Source: Streptomyces sp. ISL-36
Lineage (GTDB): Bacteria > Actinomycetota > Actinomycetes > Streptomycetales > Streptomycetaceae
Assembly (NCBI RefSeq): GCF_018614205.1
Contig: NZ_JAGGOS010000060.1
Span: forward strand, 20,250-84,249
Direction: 5' to 3'
DNA length: 64,000 nucleotides
Shown here: piece by piece, positions 35,120-43,432 of the stretch
Numbering within the stretch: position 1 is the stretch's first letter
How the letters are laid out: the number at the start of each line of letters is the position of its first letter
Program-made: the position numbers and the translations under genes
The notes under the pieces: model-generated
Told to the model about the DNA's origin: nothing
Seen by the model: the letters and a program-made list of their open reading frames with translations, nothing else
The model's database searches: none

Positions 35120-35392
35120 TCAACTCTCGTCCGTCGGCAGTGGATCGGCGACGAATGTCCCCTTGCCGTGAACAGTCAGGATCAGGCCTCGTTCGCGCAG
35201 GACTCGGGCTGCACGACGGACGGTCAGGTAGGCGACCCCGTACTCCTCGGCGAGGTCGCGCTCGGCGGGCAGGCGGGCGCCCGGGGCCAGCTCTCCGGCT
35301 GCGATGCGGGCGCCGATGTGGTCGGCCACCGCGACGTAGACCAGCTGGGGGCCCTGCGGGTCGAACTCGGGGATCTGGCTGCGGTCGGTCAC
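35120..35392 (-). CDS. Small GntR family regulator
   Basis: A 90-aa protein consisting only of the GntR winged helix: QLVYVAVADHIGARIAAGELAPGARLPAERDLAEEYGVAYLTVRRAARVLRERGLI. It lacks the ligand-binding domain of full GntR proteins, as do many short regulators on Streptomyces mobile or accessory loci. It starts at a GTG (35392) with no ribosome-binding site, so is probably leaderless. It is divergent from the structured leader and two small genes at 35.5-36.2 kb, its likely targets. Confidence 0.88.
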   Translation of the reverse strand: MTDRSQIPEFDPQGPQLVYVAVADHIGARIAAGELAPGARLPAERDLAEEYGVAYLTVRRAARVLRERGLILTVHGKGTFVADPLPTDES

Positions 35393-35465
35393 CCAACCAA
35401 CGTAAGCACCGAATACCTGTACGGACCATTAGTAAGCTATGCAGAGCTATACATGCCTCGTAAGG

Positions 35466-35541
35466 TTGGTAGCGCGAAAACCCCGGCGAGGTGGCAAGAC
35501 CTCCCGGGGCATGGCCACCAACTACTCAAGGAGTTGATGAC
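35466..35541 (+). promoter_or_regulatory. Structured leader upstream of the 115-aa gene
   Basis: The leader can fold into nested stems: an outer GTTGGT/ACCAAC pair, an inner CCCCGG/CCGGGG stem with GAGGT/ACCTC (35481-35509), and CAACT/AGTTG around the ribosome-binding site. It also contains an 8-codon reading frame (ATG 35511 to TGA 35537, MATNYSRS) that overlaps the AAGGAG site. Confidence 0.45.
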
Positions 35542-35889
35542 GTGCAGAACCCTATCGCGCGTGCACCCGGCCGGGCCCTGATCCTCGTCCTTCTCTGGCT
35601 GCTCATGCTGACCCTGCCGCCCACCGGCAGGCACCGGCCGCACCCGGTCACCCACCGCCGCTCGGCATCCCAGCCCTCCGTGTCACGCCACCGCACCCCG
35701 ACCCGCCGGTCCCCGTACGCCCGGGAGCAGGCGACGCTCCTCGACGGCGCCCGATCGCCTCTGGAACGCCCCTACCTGGCGGCGACCCCGTCGCGGGCAG
35801 TGCAGCGCAGCCGTCGGCGGACGCTGTGGCCGACGACGCTCGGGGTGGACGTCGACCACCGGAACATCCACGCTTGGGGTGCCCGATGA
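35542..35889 (+). CDS. Small basic protein with one membrane segment
   Basis: A 115-aa product starting at GTG 35542 after an excellent CAAGGAG site. One hydrophobic helix (ALILVLLWLLMLTLPPTG, about 12-29) is followed by an Arg/His/Pro-rich tail. No recognisable domain. The next gene overlaps its stop (ATGA), so the two are coupled. It may be an accessory protein of a degraded mobile locus; evidence is limited to context with the short GntR. Confidence 0.6.
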   Translation: MQNPIARAPGRALILVLLWLLMLTLPPTGRHRPHPVTHRRSASQPSVSRHRTPTRRSPYAREQATLLDGARSPLERPYLAATPSRAVQRSRRRTLWPTTLGVDVDHRNIHAWGAR

Positions 35890-36245
35890 GCCGGTGTGGG
35901 GCGCGGCGATCCGTGTTCGCGGTCCCGGAGGTGGTGCGGCCGGTGTGGGGCGGCTCGGTCTGCGTGCTCGCCGTGGGGCATGAGGGTCCGCACCGCGACC
36001 GTGAGGGTGACGCCTGGTGGGTGACGCCCGAGGTCGCCGACGCGGTGAGCGTGTCCCTGTTCACCCAAGCGCTGACGGCCTCGGCGCCCCAGCCGGAGTT
36101 CCGGTCGCCGCGCTGCGTCGTCGGCCGCCATGACCGCGGCCGGGACCACGTCCCTCGTGACAGCGGCGTACAAGGGGTCCGCCATCTCGTGTGCGGGTGC
36201 CTCTGTCATCCGGCGCCACCCACCCAGCCCGACGACCGCCCATGA
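35886..36245 (+). CDS. Small Cys/His-containing protein of unknown function
   Basis: A 119-aa product starting MSRCGARRSVF by an ATGA overlap with the preceding gene. Residues CVLAVGHEGPHRDREGDAWW resemble a C-x5-GHxGxH pattern found in small actinomycete proteins. The second half is Arg/Pro/His-rich and may be read-through of altered sequence. No domain is recognised. Moderate confidence that it is a real gene, low on its 3' end. Confidence 0.5.
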   Translation: MSRCGARRSVFAVPEVVRPVWGGSVCVLAVGHEGPHRDREGDAWWVTPEVADAVSVSLFTQALTASAPQPEFRSPRCVVGRHDRGRDHVPRDSGVQGVRHLVCGCLCHPAPPTQPDDRP

Positions 36246-36377
36246 GAGGCCCGCCCGGCCGACGGCGGCAGCGGTGACGGCTGTCGCCGCGTGCCCGGAG
36301 CGCGGGCAGAAGCTCGGAGGGGGCTGCCCGCGCGATGGGGCCCAGGCGATGTCGTTCTCGGTCGAGAGCGGCATCTC

Positions 36378-36998
36378 TCACGCCGTGACGTCCGACCCCT
36401 CCTCATAGGGGAACCGGGCGAGCGGGGTCTCGCCCTGGAAGAAGGTCTTCGCGCGGATCAGCGCCTGCTCGTCGGCGCGGACACGGCCGGCCCGGGAGCC
36501 GGTTCCCGTAAGCACCCCGCCGAACCGCATCCGCATGTACGCCGCCGAGAGGTGCAGGTTGGTCACCAGACCGTTCGCGACGACGGGGTCGCTGTCCGCC
36601 ATGACCGTCACACCCCACAGCGTCCGGCCCGCCATCCGCTGCTTGAAGTCCGAGCCGGGCACGTTCAGCCAGCCCGACCAGTAGTCGAGGTAACGCTTGG
36701 TCTGCGCGGAGAGGCTGTACCAGTAGAGGGGCGAGGCTATGACGATGTCGGTGGCCTCCAGCGTGGCCTGCCGCAACAGCTCCTCGTTCTCCCCGGGCTG
36801 CCGGCCCGCGGCCTCGTGCCGCCCGTCCTGGAAGTCGGGCAGGGGCAGCCGGTTCAGGTCCACCCACCGCTGCGGGACATCGGCCGGCAACTGTTCCGCG
36901 GCGGCTCGCGTCAGGATCTCGGTGTTGCCGTCGGAGCGTGAGCTGCCGAGGACGAAGAGGAACGAGCGGTCCGAGCCCTGCGCGGCGTCGAGAGTCAT
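36378..36998 (-). CDS. NAD(P)H-dependent flavodoxin-fold oxidoreductase
   Basis: A 206-aa flavodoxin-like reductase. FLFVLGSSRSDGNTEILTRAA is the FMN phosphate loop (G-S-S-R-x-G-N-T) and IVIASPLYWYSLSAQTKRYLDYW is the second flavin-binding segment (SPLYW) of NADPH-dependent FMN reductases and iron-sulfur flavoproteins lacking the cluster. The ATG at 36998 follows CCGGAGCAGAC. It is divergent from the EamA transporter. Probable role: reduction of quinones or nitro compounds. Confidence 0.88.
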   Translation of the reverse strand: MTLDAAQGSDRSFLFVLGSSRSDGNTEILTRAAAEQLPADVPQRWVDLNRLPLPDFQDGRHEAAGRQPGENEELLRQATLEATDIVIASPLYWYSLSAQTKRYLDYWSGWLNVPGSDFKQRMAGRTLWGVTVMADSDPVVANGLVTNLHLSAAYMRMRFGGVLTGTGSRAGRVRADEQALIRAKTFFQGETPLARFPYEEGSDVTA

Positions 36999-37140
36999 GT
37001 CTGCTCCGGTCTCGTGGGTGTCACGTTGCCAACTTCGGCGCCCGCGGGAGTATTCCGGCCGCCCATCGGCGCGGCCGATGGGCCCATCGGCAGGACGCCC
37101 CACTGGCTCGTGGACCGGCCCGGGACCCGTCCGTAGCGTC

Positions 37141-38103
37141 ATGGTCATGAGAAACGAGACGAGCGGTACGCAGACCAGGGGAATCGTCGAACTGACCCTC
37201 GCCATGGTGCTCTCCGGCACCCTCGGCATCTTCGTCGTCGAGTCCGGGGCCTCGCCCTTCAACGTCGTGTTCTTCCGGTGCCTCTTCGGGGCCGCCGCCC
37301 TCGGCGCGTACAGCCTCGCCCGCGGCTACTTCACCGGGCACGGCCTCACGCTCAAGAAGCTCGGACTCGCCGCCCTCGGCGGGGTGTTCATCGTCTTCAA
37401 CTGGGTCTTCCTCTTCGAGGCGTACGAGGCCACCTCGATCTCCTTCGCCACCGTCGTCTACCACACCCAGCCGTTCTTCCTCGTGGTGTTCGGCGCGGTG
37501 CTCTTCCGGGAGCGGATCACCGCCGCCAAGTTCGGCTGGCTCGCCGTCGCCTTCGTGGGGCTCGTCCTCGTCTCCGGGATACGGCCCGGTGACACCGCCT
37601 CCCTCAAGGGCCTCGGGCTCGCGCTGGCCGCCGCCGTGCTCTACGCGCTGTCGACGATCGTCACCAAGCGGATCACGGGCGTTCGGCCGCACCTGATCGC
37701 CCTCGTCCAGGTCCTGGTCGGCCTCCCGCTGCTGCTGCCCTTCGCCGACTTCGGCGCGGCCTCCCGGCTCGGCGCCGGCTGGGGCTGGCTCGCCGGCCTC
37801 GGGCTCATCCACACCGGGCTGATGTACGTGCTGATGTACGCGGCCTACCAGAAGCTCCCCACGGCCAAGATCGCGGTGCTCGCCTTCACCTACCCGGCGG
37901 TCGCGATGTTCGCCGACTGGGCGGTGTACGGGCACCACATCGGCCTCGTCCAGGCGCTCGGCGTCCCGCTGATCGTCCTCGCCAGCCTGAAGGTCACCCT
38001 CGCGACGGCGCGGACTCCTCGCGTACGAGCCGCCGGGCCTGCTCCACGAACAGCCGCACATGCGCCGGAAGCCGCTTCCCCCGCCGCCACGCGATCTGTG
38101 TGA
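37141..38103 (+). CDS. EamA/DMT family transporter
   Basis: A 320-aa protein with ten predicted helices in two EamA repeats (SGTLGIFVVESGASPFNVVFFR and ALAAAVLYALSTIVTKRITG). The family exports metabolites or amino acids; the substrate is unknown. ATG 37141 and 37147 are both possible; neither has a ribosome-binding site, and TAGCGT just upstream may be a -10, so leaderless initiation at 37141 is preferred. The last 37 codons overlap the convergent LysR gene by 110 bp, where the protein becomes a low-complexity Ala/Pro tail. Confidence 0.88.
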   Translation: MVMRNETSGTQTRGIVELTLAMVLSGTLGIFVVESGASPFNVVFFRCLFGAAALGAYSLARGYFTGHGLTLKKLGLAALGGVFIVFNWVFLFEAYEATSISFATVVYHTQPFFLVVFGAVLFRERITAAKFGWLAVAFVGLVLVSGIRPGDTASLKGLGLALAAAVLYALSTIVTKRITGVRPHLIALVQVLVGLPLLLPFADFGAASRLGAGWGWLAGLGLIHTGLMYVLMYAAYQKLPTAKIAVLAFTYPAVAMFADWAVYGHHIGLVQALGVPLIVLASLKVTLATARTPRVRAAGPAPRTAAHAPEAASPAATRSV

Positions 38104-38890
38104 CGAGGGTGAACGGAGGCTCCCAGTCCAGCTCCACCAGCGCCCCGGACGCCAGCTCCTCGGAGACGGTGACCCGGGGCAGCAGGGCGATCCCCAGCCC
38201 GCCGGCCAGACCCCGCTTGGTCGCCTCGATCGTGCCGAACTCCATGAACGGCGGGGCCCACTCCCGCAGTTCCTCCTCGAACAGATCGCGGTACGGACAC
38301 CCCGGCTCCGTGCCCACCAGCCGCGCCGCCGCCAGGTCGGCGCCGGTCAGGCCGGTACGCCGGGCCAGCGGGTGGCCCGGCCCGGCCACCAGGACGAGCG
38401 GTTCGGGCGCGAGGACCTCCGTCTCCAGGCCCTCGTGCTCCGTCTCGCGCTCCATCAGGAAACCGACGTCGTACGTGCCCTGCCGCAGCGCCTGCCGGGT
38501 CTCGTCGCCGAGCGTGGGGCGCAGGGTCAACTGGACCTTCGGATAGCGGTGGTGGAAGAGCTCCAGGAGCGGCGGCAGCCGGTAGGAGGTGAGCGACTCC
38601 ATCGTGCCGACGGCGATCGTCCCGGCCGGCTCCTCTGCCTCCACGACCGCGGCCCGGGCCTCTGCGGACAGCTCGATGATCCGGCGGGCGTACGGCAGGA
38701 GCCGCTCACCGGCCTCGGTGAGCCGGATGCGGCTGCCGAGCCGTTCGAAGAGCTCCACGCCGAGCGAGGACTCCAGGGAGCGGACCTGGCTGGTCACGCT
38801 GGACTGGGCGTACTTCAGCTCGGCGGCGGCCCGGGTGAAGGACAGGACGGTCGCGACCTTCTCGAAGGTGACCAGGAGCCTGAGCTCCAT
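37994..38890 (-). CDS. LysR family transcriptional regulator
   Basis: A 298-aa regulator. The N-terminal HTH is ELRLLVTFEKVATVLSFTRAAAELKYAQSSVTSQVRSLESSLGVELF, followed by RIRLTEAGERLLPYA and a periplasmic-binding-like effector domain. Its ATG overlaps the PLDc_N gene stop by one base (TGATG), so it is coupled downstream of it. Its 3' end overlaps the EamA gene, which it may control. Confidence 0.92.
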   Translation of the reverse strand: MELRLLVTFEKVATVLSFTRAAAELKYAQSSVTSQVRSLESSLGVELFERLGSRIRLTEAGERLLPYARRIIELSAEARAAVVEAEEPAGTIAVGTMESLTSYRLPPLLELFHHRYPKVQLTLRPTLGDETRQALRQGTYDVGFLMERETEHEGLETEVLAPEPLVLVAGPGHPLARRTGLTGADLAAARLVGTEPGCPYRDLFEEELREWAPPFMEFGTIEATKRGLAGGLGIALLPRVTVSEELASGALVELDWEPPFTLVTQIAWRRGKRLPAHVRLFVEQARRLVREESAPSRG

Positions 38891-39258
38891 CACTGGTCCT
38901 TGTCGCCGTCCTGCTCGCGCTTCTTCAGCTCCTCCTCGCGGCGGCGCAGGTCCGCCTCCCACTCCTTGAGGACGGCCTCGTCCCGCTCCTTCTCGTCCTT
39001 GAGGGACTTCAGGAAGTCGGGGTTGTCGTCCGGGGCGACCCAGCGGGCGGAGGTACCGCTGCCACCGCCGACGGAGGTGCGGCGCATCTTGCCCGCGGCG
39101 AACCAGACGATCGGCCCGACGATCCAGAAGAGCAGGATGATGATGACCCACACGACCTTGGGCAGGTGCTTGGCCTCGTCCTCGGGGGTGTTGAGGCAGT
39201 CGATGAAGGCGTAGATCGTCAGCGCCAGCGGCAGGATGTAGATCAGTGCCCTGAGCAT
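38890..39258 (-). CDS. PLDc_N domain membrane protein
   Basis: A 122-aa protein with two helices (LRALIYILPLALTIYAFIDC and KVVWVIIILLFWIVGPIVWF) and the PLDc_N signature (DCLNTPEDEAKHLPKVVW). The cytoplasmic tail is a charged coiled coil (about 80-122, KDEKERDEAVLKEWEADLRRREEE). The N-terminal domain is found in cardiolipin synthases, but here it stands alone, so it is likely a membrane anchor or regulator. It is followed directly by lysR. Confidence 0.88.
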   Translation of the reverse strand: MLRALIYILPLALTIYAFIDCLNTPEDEAKHLPKVVWVIIILLFWIVGPIVWFAAGKMRRTSVGGGSGTSARWVAPDDNPDFLKSLKDEKERDEAVLKEWEADLRRREEELKKREQDGDKDQ

Positions 39259-39359
39259 GTGGGACAGCCCCCTGGAAGCGATGCCGAAAGCAGTGGCGGG
39301 GCTCGTTTCCGCGGCCCCGGTGACAGGTCAAGCCTAGCCCGTGGCGGATACTGGCCCCT

Positions 39360-40817
39360 ATGGCTTACGACGATCTCCGCTCGCTGCTCAGGGCCCTGGA
39401 ACGCGAAGGCGACCTCAAGCGCATCAAGGCCGAAGTCGACCCGTACCTGGAGGTCGGGGAGATCGTCGACCGGGTGAACAAGGCGGGGGGCCCGGCACTG
39501 CTCTTCGAGAACGTCAAGGGCTCCGCGATGCCGCTCGCGATGAACGTCTTCGGGACGGACCGGCGGCTGCTGAAGGCGCTGGGGCTGAAGTCGTACGGCG
39601 AGATCAGCGAGAAGATCGGCGGGCTGCTCAAGCCCGAGCTGCCGCACGGCTTCGTCGGCGTCCGCGAGGCCTTCGGGAAGCTGGGCTCGATGGTCCACGT
39701 GCCGCCGAAGAAGGTGAAGTCCGACAACGCGCCCGTCCAGGAGGTCGTCCTGACCGGCGACGACGTCGACCTGGACGCGCTGCCCGCGCTCTTCACCTGG
39801 CCGAAGGACGGCGGGTCCTTCTTCAACCTGGGTCTGACGCACACCAAGCACCCGGAGACGGGCGTGCGCAACCTCGGCCTCTACCGGCTCCAGCGTCACG
39901 ACCGGCGCACGATCGGCATGCACTGGCAGATCCACAAGGACAGCCGCAACCACTACGCGGTGGCCGCGGCGCGGGGCGAGCGGCTGCCGGTCGCGATCGC
40001 GTTCGGCTGCCCGCCGGCCGTGACGTACGCGTCGACGGCGCCGCTGCCCGGTGACATCGACGAGTACCTCTTCGCCGGCTTCGTTCAGGGCAAGCGGATC
40101 GAGATGGTCGACTGCAAGACGGTGCCGCTGCAGGTGCCGGCGAACGCGGAAGTGGTCATCGAGGGGTGGCTGGAGCCGGGCGAGATGCTGCCCGAGGGTC
40201 CCTTCGGCGACCACACCGGCTTCTACACGCCGCAGGAGCCGTTCCCGGCGTTGAAGATCGACTGCGTGACGATGCGGAAGCGTCCGCTGCTGCAGTCGAT
40301 CGTGGTGGGCCGGCCGCCGACGGAGGACGGCCCGCTGGGGCGGGCGACGGAGCGGTTCTTCCTGCCCCTGCTGAAGATCATCGTGCCGGACATCGTCGAC
40401 TACCACCTGCCGGAGTCGGGCGGCTTCCACAACTGCGCGATCGTCTCGATCGACAAGAAGTACCCGAAGCACGCGCAGAAGGTCATGCACGCCATCTGGG
40501 GCGCGCACATGATGTCGCTGACGAAGCTGATCATCGTGGTGGACAAGGACTGCGACGTGCACGACCTGCACGAGGTGTCCTGGCGGGCGCTCGGCAACAC
40601 GGACTACGCCCGTGACCTGACGGTCGTCGAGGGCCCGGTGGACCACCTGGACCACGCCTCGTACCAGCAGTTCTGGGGCGGCAAGGCCGGCATCGACGCG
40701 ACGAAGAAGCTGCCCGAGGAGGGCTACACCAGGGACGGCGGCTGGCCGGACATGGTGGAGTCGGATCCGGCGACGGCGGCGCTCGTCGACCGCCGGTGGA
40801 AGGAGTACGGCCTGTGA
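39360..40817 (+). CDS. UbiD family decarboxylase of menaquinone synthesis
   Basis: A 485-aa prenyl-FMN-dependent decarboxylase. UbiD blocks visible include DLRSLLRALEREGDLKRI, TKHPETGVRNLGLYRLQRHDRRTIGMHWQIHKDS (prenyl-FMN/metal binding region) and PEGPFGDHTGFYTPQEP. In Streptomyces the futalosine pathway uses a UbiD (called MqnL in some literature) to decarboxylate the prenylated dihydroxynaphthoate. Its TGA overlaps the MqnP GTG start, and the UbiX cofactor enzyme is encoded 1.7 kb away. Confidence 0.93.
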   Translation: MAYDDLRSLLRALEREGDLKRIKAEVDPYLEVGEIVDRVNKAGGPALLFENVKGSAMPLAMNVFGTDRRLLKALGLKSYGEISEKIGGLLKPELPHGFVGVREAFGKLGSMVHVPPKKVKSDNAPVQEVVLTGDDVDLDALPALFTWPKDGGSFFNLGLTHTKHPETGVRNLGLYRLQRHDRRTIGMHWQIHKDSRNHYAVAAARGERLPVAIAFGCPPAVTYASTAPLPGDIDEYLFAGFVQGKRIEMVDCKTVPLQVPANAEVVIEGWLEPGEMLPEGPFGDHTGFYTPQEPFPALKIDCVTMRKRPLLQSIVVGRPPTEDGPLGRATERFFLPLLKIIVPDIVDYHLPESGGFHNCAIVSIDKKYPKHAQKVMHAIWGAHMMSLTKLIIVVDKDCDVHDLHEVSWRALGNTDYARDLTVVEGPVDHLDHASYQQFWGGKAGIDATKKLPEEGYTRDGGWPDMVESDPATAALVDRRWKEYGL

Positions 40818-41716
40818 TCAGCGCCGCTGCCGCAGCCCCCGTACCCGGGCGCACGAAGGCCTTCCTCCGGCTCGTGATGATCGAGCACTCGGTATTCGCG
40901 CTGCCCTTCGCGTACATCGCCTCGCTGACCGCGATGTTCGCCACGGACCGGAACATCCACTGGGGCACCCTGCTGCTGGTCACCGTCTGCATGGTGGGGC
41001 TGCGGACCTTCGCGATGGCCTGCAACCGGATCATCGACCGCGAGATCGACGCCCGTAACCCGCGGACCGCCGGCCGTGAGCTGGTGACGGGCGCGGTGTC
41101 CGTGCGGTCGGCGTGGACGGGGGCCGGGGCGGCCGTCGTCGTCTTCCTCGGTGCGGCGGCCCTGCTGAACCCGCTGTGTCTGGCGCTCGCGCCGCTCGCG
41201 GTCGTGCCGATGGTCGTCTATCCGTACGGGAAGCGGTTCACGAACTTCCCGCACGCGATCCTCGGTCTCGCGCAGGCCATGGGGCCGATCGGGGCCTGGC
41301 TCGCGGTGACCGGCACATGGTCCTGGGACGCGGTGATCCTCGGACTCGCGGTCGGGGTCTGGATCGGCGGATTCGACCTGATCTTCGCCTGTCAGGACGT
41401 CCAGGCCGACCGCGCGCACGGCGTGATGTCCGTCCCGGCCCGCTTCGGCGTCCCGGCGGCCCTGTGGGGCGCCCGGGCGTCCGCGGTCGTGACGACGGGC
41501 CTCCTCGTCGCGTACGCGCTGGCGACGGACGCGGGGCTGTTCTTCTGGGTCGGCCTGGTGATCGTGGTGGCGGCGTTCTGCTACGAGCACACGATCGTCA
41601 AGCCGCACGACCTGTCCCGGCTGAACCGGGCGTTCTTCACGACGAACGGCTTCATCGGGATCTCGCTCTTCGTCTGCGCCCTGCTCGACCTGCTGGTGCG
41701 GGGCCTGACGGTCTGA
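40814..41716 (+). CDS. mqnP: UbiA family prenyltransferase (menaquinone, MqnP)
   Basis: A 300-aa membrane prenyltransferase that attaches the polyprenyl chain. The two Asp-rich motifs are CNRIIDREIDARN and CQDVQADRAHG, and eight to nine helices are evident. It starts at GTG 40814, overlapping the UbiD stop by 4 bp, so it is translated in coupling. The last codon and the TGA stop form the start of a 24-bp tandem array. Confidence 0.93.
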   Translation: MISAAAAAPVPGRTKAFLRLVMIEHSVFALPFAYIASLTAMFATDRNIHWGTLLLVTVCMVGLRTFAMACNRIIDREIDARNPRTAGRELVTGAVSVRSAWTGAGAAVVVFLGAAALLNPLCLALAPLAVVPMVVYPYGKRFTNFPHAILGLAQAMGPIGAWLAVTGTWSWDAVILGLAVGVWIGGFDLIFACQDVQADRAHGVMSVPARFGVPAALWGARASAVVTTGLLVAYALATDAGLFFWVGLVIVVAAFCYEHTIVKPHDLSRLNRAFFTTNGFIGISLFVCALLDLLVRGLTV

Positions 41717-41783
41717 CGGCCGGCTGCGGCGCCGATGTGACGGCCGGCTGCGGCGCAGACATGACGGCCGGTCCGCGCCGATA
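41714..41783. repeat. 24-bp tandem repeat beginning at the MqnP stop codon
   Basis: Units TGACGGCCGGCTGCGGCGC plus five bases at 41714-41737 and 41738-41761, with a degenerate third unit 41762-41783. The first TGA is the stop of the prenyltransferase gene. Confidence 0.85.
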
Positions 41784-41800
41784 CGGCCGGCCGGCCCACC

Positions 41801-42406
41801 TCACGGGGTGAGGGCGGCGCGGCGACGGGCGGGACGGAAGAGGAAGGCCGAGCCCACACCGGCCGCGAGGCCGACGAGGTGACCCTGCCAGCTGACCCCC
41901 GTGCTGGTGGGGGAGATGCCGATCAGGATGCTGCCGCCCCAGATCGCGGCGACCGTCACTCCCACGGCGATGCCGAGGAGCCTGCGCTCCACGAAGCCGC
42001 GGACCACGAGGTAGCCGAAGAGGCCGAAGACCAGTCCGGACGCGCCCGCGGTGATCGAGTGCGACGGGGAGATCAGCCAGACGCCGATGCCGTCGGCGAC
42101 GACGATCACCGCGCAGACGGCGAGGAAGCGGCGGATGCCGCCGAGGGCGGCGACGAAGCCGAAGACCAGCAGCGGGACGGTGTTGGAGGCGACGTGTCCG
42201 AATCCGAAGTGCAGGAACGGCGCCGCGAGGATCCCGCCGAGGCTGTCGGGGTCGCGGGCCACGATGCCGTACGCGTCGAGGGCGTGACCGGTCGCGAGGT
42301 CGACGGCCTCGAGCGCCCAGAGGACGGCCACCCAGACGAGCATCATCACGGCGGCGGCCTTGCCCCGCTCGGCCGAACTCCACCTGTCGGTGCGCGGGTC
42401 GGTCAT
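41801..42406 (-). CDS. Rhomboid family intramembrane serine protease
   Basis: A 201-aa protein with six helices. The catalytic Ser lies in GASGLVFGLFGY and the catalytic His in WQGHLVGLAAG. FLHFGFGHVASNTVPLLVFG carries the conserved HxxxN. ATG 42406 follows AGGGGGCTGCC. It is transcribed against the menaquinone genes around it. Substrate unknown. Confidence 0.92.
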   Translation of the reverse strand: MTDPRTDRWSSAERGKAAAVMMLVWVAVLWALEAVDLATGHALDAYGIVARDPDSLGGILAAPFLHFGFGHVASNTVPLLVFGFVAALGGIRRFLAVCAVIVVADGIGVWLISPSHSITAGASGLVFGLFGYLVVRGFVERRLLGIAVGVTVAAIWGGSILIGISPTSTGVSWQGHLVGLAAGVGSAFLFRPARRRAALTP

Positions 42407-42497
42407 GGCAGCCCCCTGCGGTCGTGCGCCTCCCCCCGGAAACGTCCGGGACACCTTACTCAGTTCCGTGGGGAGCGGGCCGGATAGGCTCGTCGGT

Positions 42498-43178
42498 GTG
42501 GAGCCGGTAGAGGAACAGCAGCGTCGTCCCTGGGTGGTCGGGGTGTCCGGGGCGTCGGGGACCCCGTACGCCGCCGCCGTACTGAGGGGGCTGCTCGCAG
42601 CGGGGGAGAGCGTCGACCTGGTCGTCTCGCGGGCGTCGCGGCTGACGCTGCTGGACGAGACGGGGATCGCCTTCCGGGACGCGCACTGGCGCGAGGACCT
42701 GACGGCGTGGCTGGCGCGGGGCGCCGACGGAAAGCCCGACACGTTCGACGTGGACGTCGCGGGCGTGCGGTACTGGAGCGCCGGGGACCTGGCCGCCGGG
42801 CCGAGCAGTGGTTCGTACCCCGTGAAGGGGATGCTGATCGTGCCGGCGTCGACCGCCTCGGTGGCGGGGGTGGCGCTGGGGCTCTCGAAGGACCTGCTGC
42901 AGCGGGCGGCGAGCGTGACGCTCAAGGAGCGGCGGCCGCTGGTGGTCGCGGTGCGGGAGACCCCGCTGAACGGGCAGACGCTGAAGCATCTGGTGGCGCT
43001 GGACGAGGCGGGCGCCGTGGTGCTGCCCGCCTCTCCGGCGTTCTACGCGGGGGCGACGCACATCCAGGATCTGGTGGACTTCGTCGCCGGGCGGGTGCTC
43101 GACGCGGCTGGGGTGCCGCATCGGCTGTACCGCCGCTGGGAGGGAGAGCTCGGTGGGGGGAGCTCCCGGGGCGATTAG
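42498..43178 (+). CDS. ubiX: UbiX family flavin prenyltransferase
   Basis: A 226-aa enzyme that makes prenyl-FMN for the UbiD decarboxylase. FMN-binding VVGVSGASGTPYAAAVLRGL and the C-terminal VPASTASVAGVALGLSKDLLQRAASVTLKERRPLVVAVRETPLN are diagnostic. A GTG start at 42498 is used; the ribosome-binding site is weak. Its stop overlaps the stop of the small basic gene on the other strand. Placement with the UbiD and MqnP genes makes a menaquinone role clear. Confidence 0.93.
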   Translation: MEPVEEQQRRPWVVGVSGASGTPYAAAVLRGLLAAGESVDLVVSRASRLTLLDETGIAFRDAHWREDLTAWLARGADGKPDTFDVDVAGVRYWSAGDLAAGPSSGSYPVKGMLIVPASTASVAGVALGLSKDLLQRAASVTLKERRPLVVAVRETPLNGQTLKHLVALDEAGAVVLPASPAFYAGATHIQDLVDFVAGRVLDAAGVPHRLYRRWEGELGGGSSRGD

Positions 43179-43306
43179 CGCTTCTTGGCGTCGGTGGCGC
43201 GCTTGTCGGCGCGACGCTTCGGCTGGGCCGGCTGGTGGGCACGCGAGCGGTTGGCCAGGTCCTGCAGCTCGCGCATACGGGCGTAGGCCATCTCGATCGT
43301 GTACAC
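43175..43306 (-). CDS. 43-aa highly basic protein
   Basis: Starts at GTG 43306 with AGGAG about ten bases upstream and reads VYTIEMAYARMRELQDLANR, then an Arg/Lys/Gln/Pro-rich tail ending KKR. No domain is recognised. The helix-forming N-terminal half and the basic tail suggest a nucleic-acid- or membrane-associated peptide. Coding support is a good ribosome-binding site and Streptomyces-like codon use. It is encoded opposite the menaquinone genes and shares its stop with ubiX. Confidence 0.6.
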   Translation of the reverse strand: MYTIEMAYARMRELQDLANRSRAHQPAQPKRRADKRATDAKKR

Positions 43307-43320
43307 GGTGAACACCACTC

Positions 43321-43432
43321 CTGAAAGATCGTTTTTGATCTGCTGAAAGATTCACAGGGTGTCGACCCCTGTGTACCTTAGATTCTATACCTAAACTCGC
43401 GGTATCGCTGGACAATGGAAGGCTTCATACCT
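43321..43432 (+). promoter_or_regulatory. AT-rich control region upstream of the AsnC gene
   Basis: Contains direct repeats CTGAAAGAT (43321 and 43342), a perfect hairpin CACAGGG/CCCTGTG (43353-43373) with loop TGTCGAC, and three TACCTWA-like elements (43374 TACCTTA, 43388 TACCTAA, 43428 TACCTAT). It is the most AT-rich stretch nearby and a likely AsnC-controlled promoter. Confidence 0.55.

Noticed and set aside
35120..36245. An integrated plasmid or prophage
   Set aside because: Only a short GntR and two small genes; no integrase, tRNA, replication or transfer gene, and no boundary repeats seen.
36130..36408. A 92-codon frame and an opposing 200-codon minus-strand frame at the end of the small-gene locus
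   Set aside because: No ribosome-binding site or recognisable motif, and both cross into better-supported genes. I left 36246-36377 without a gene.
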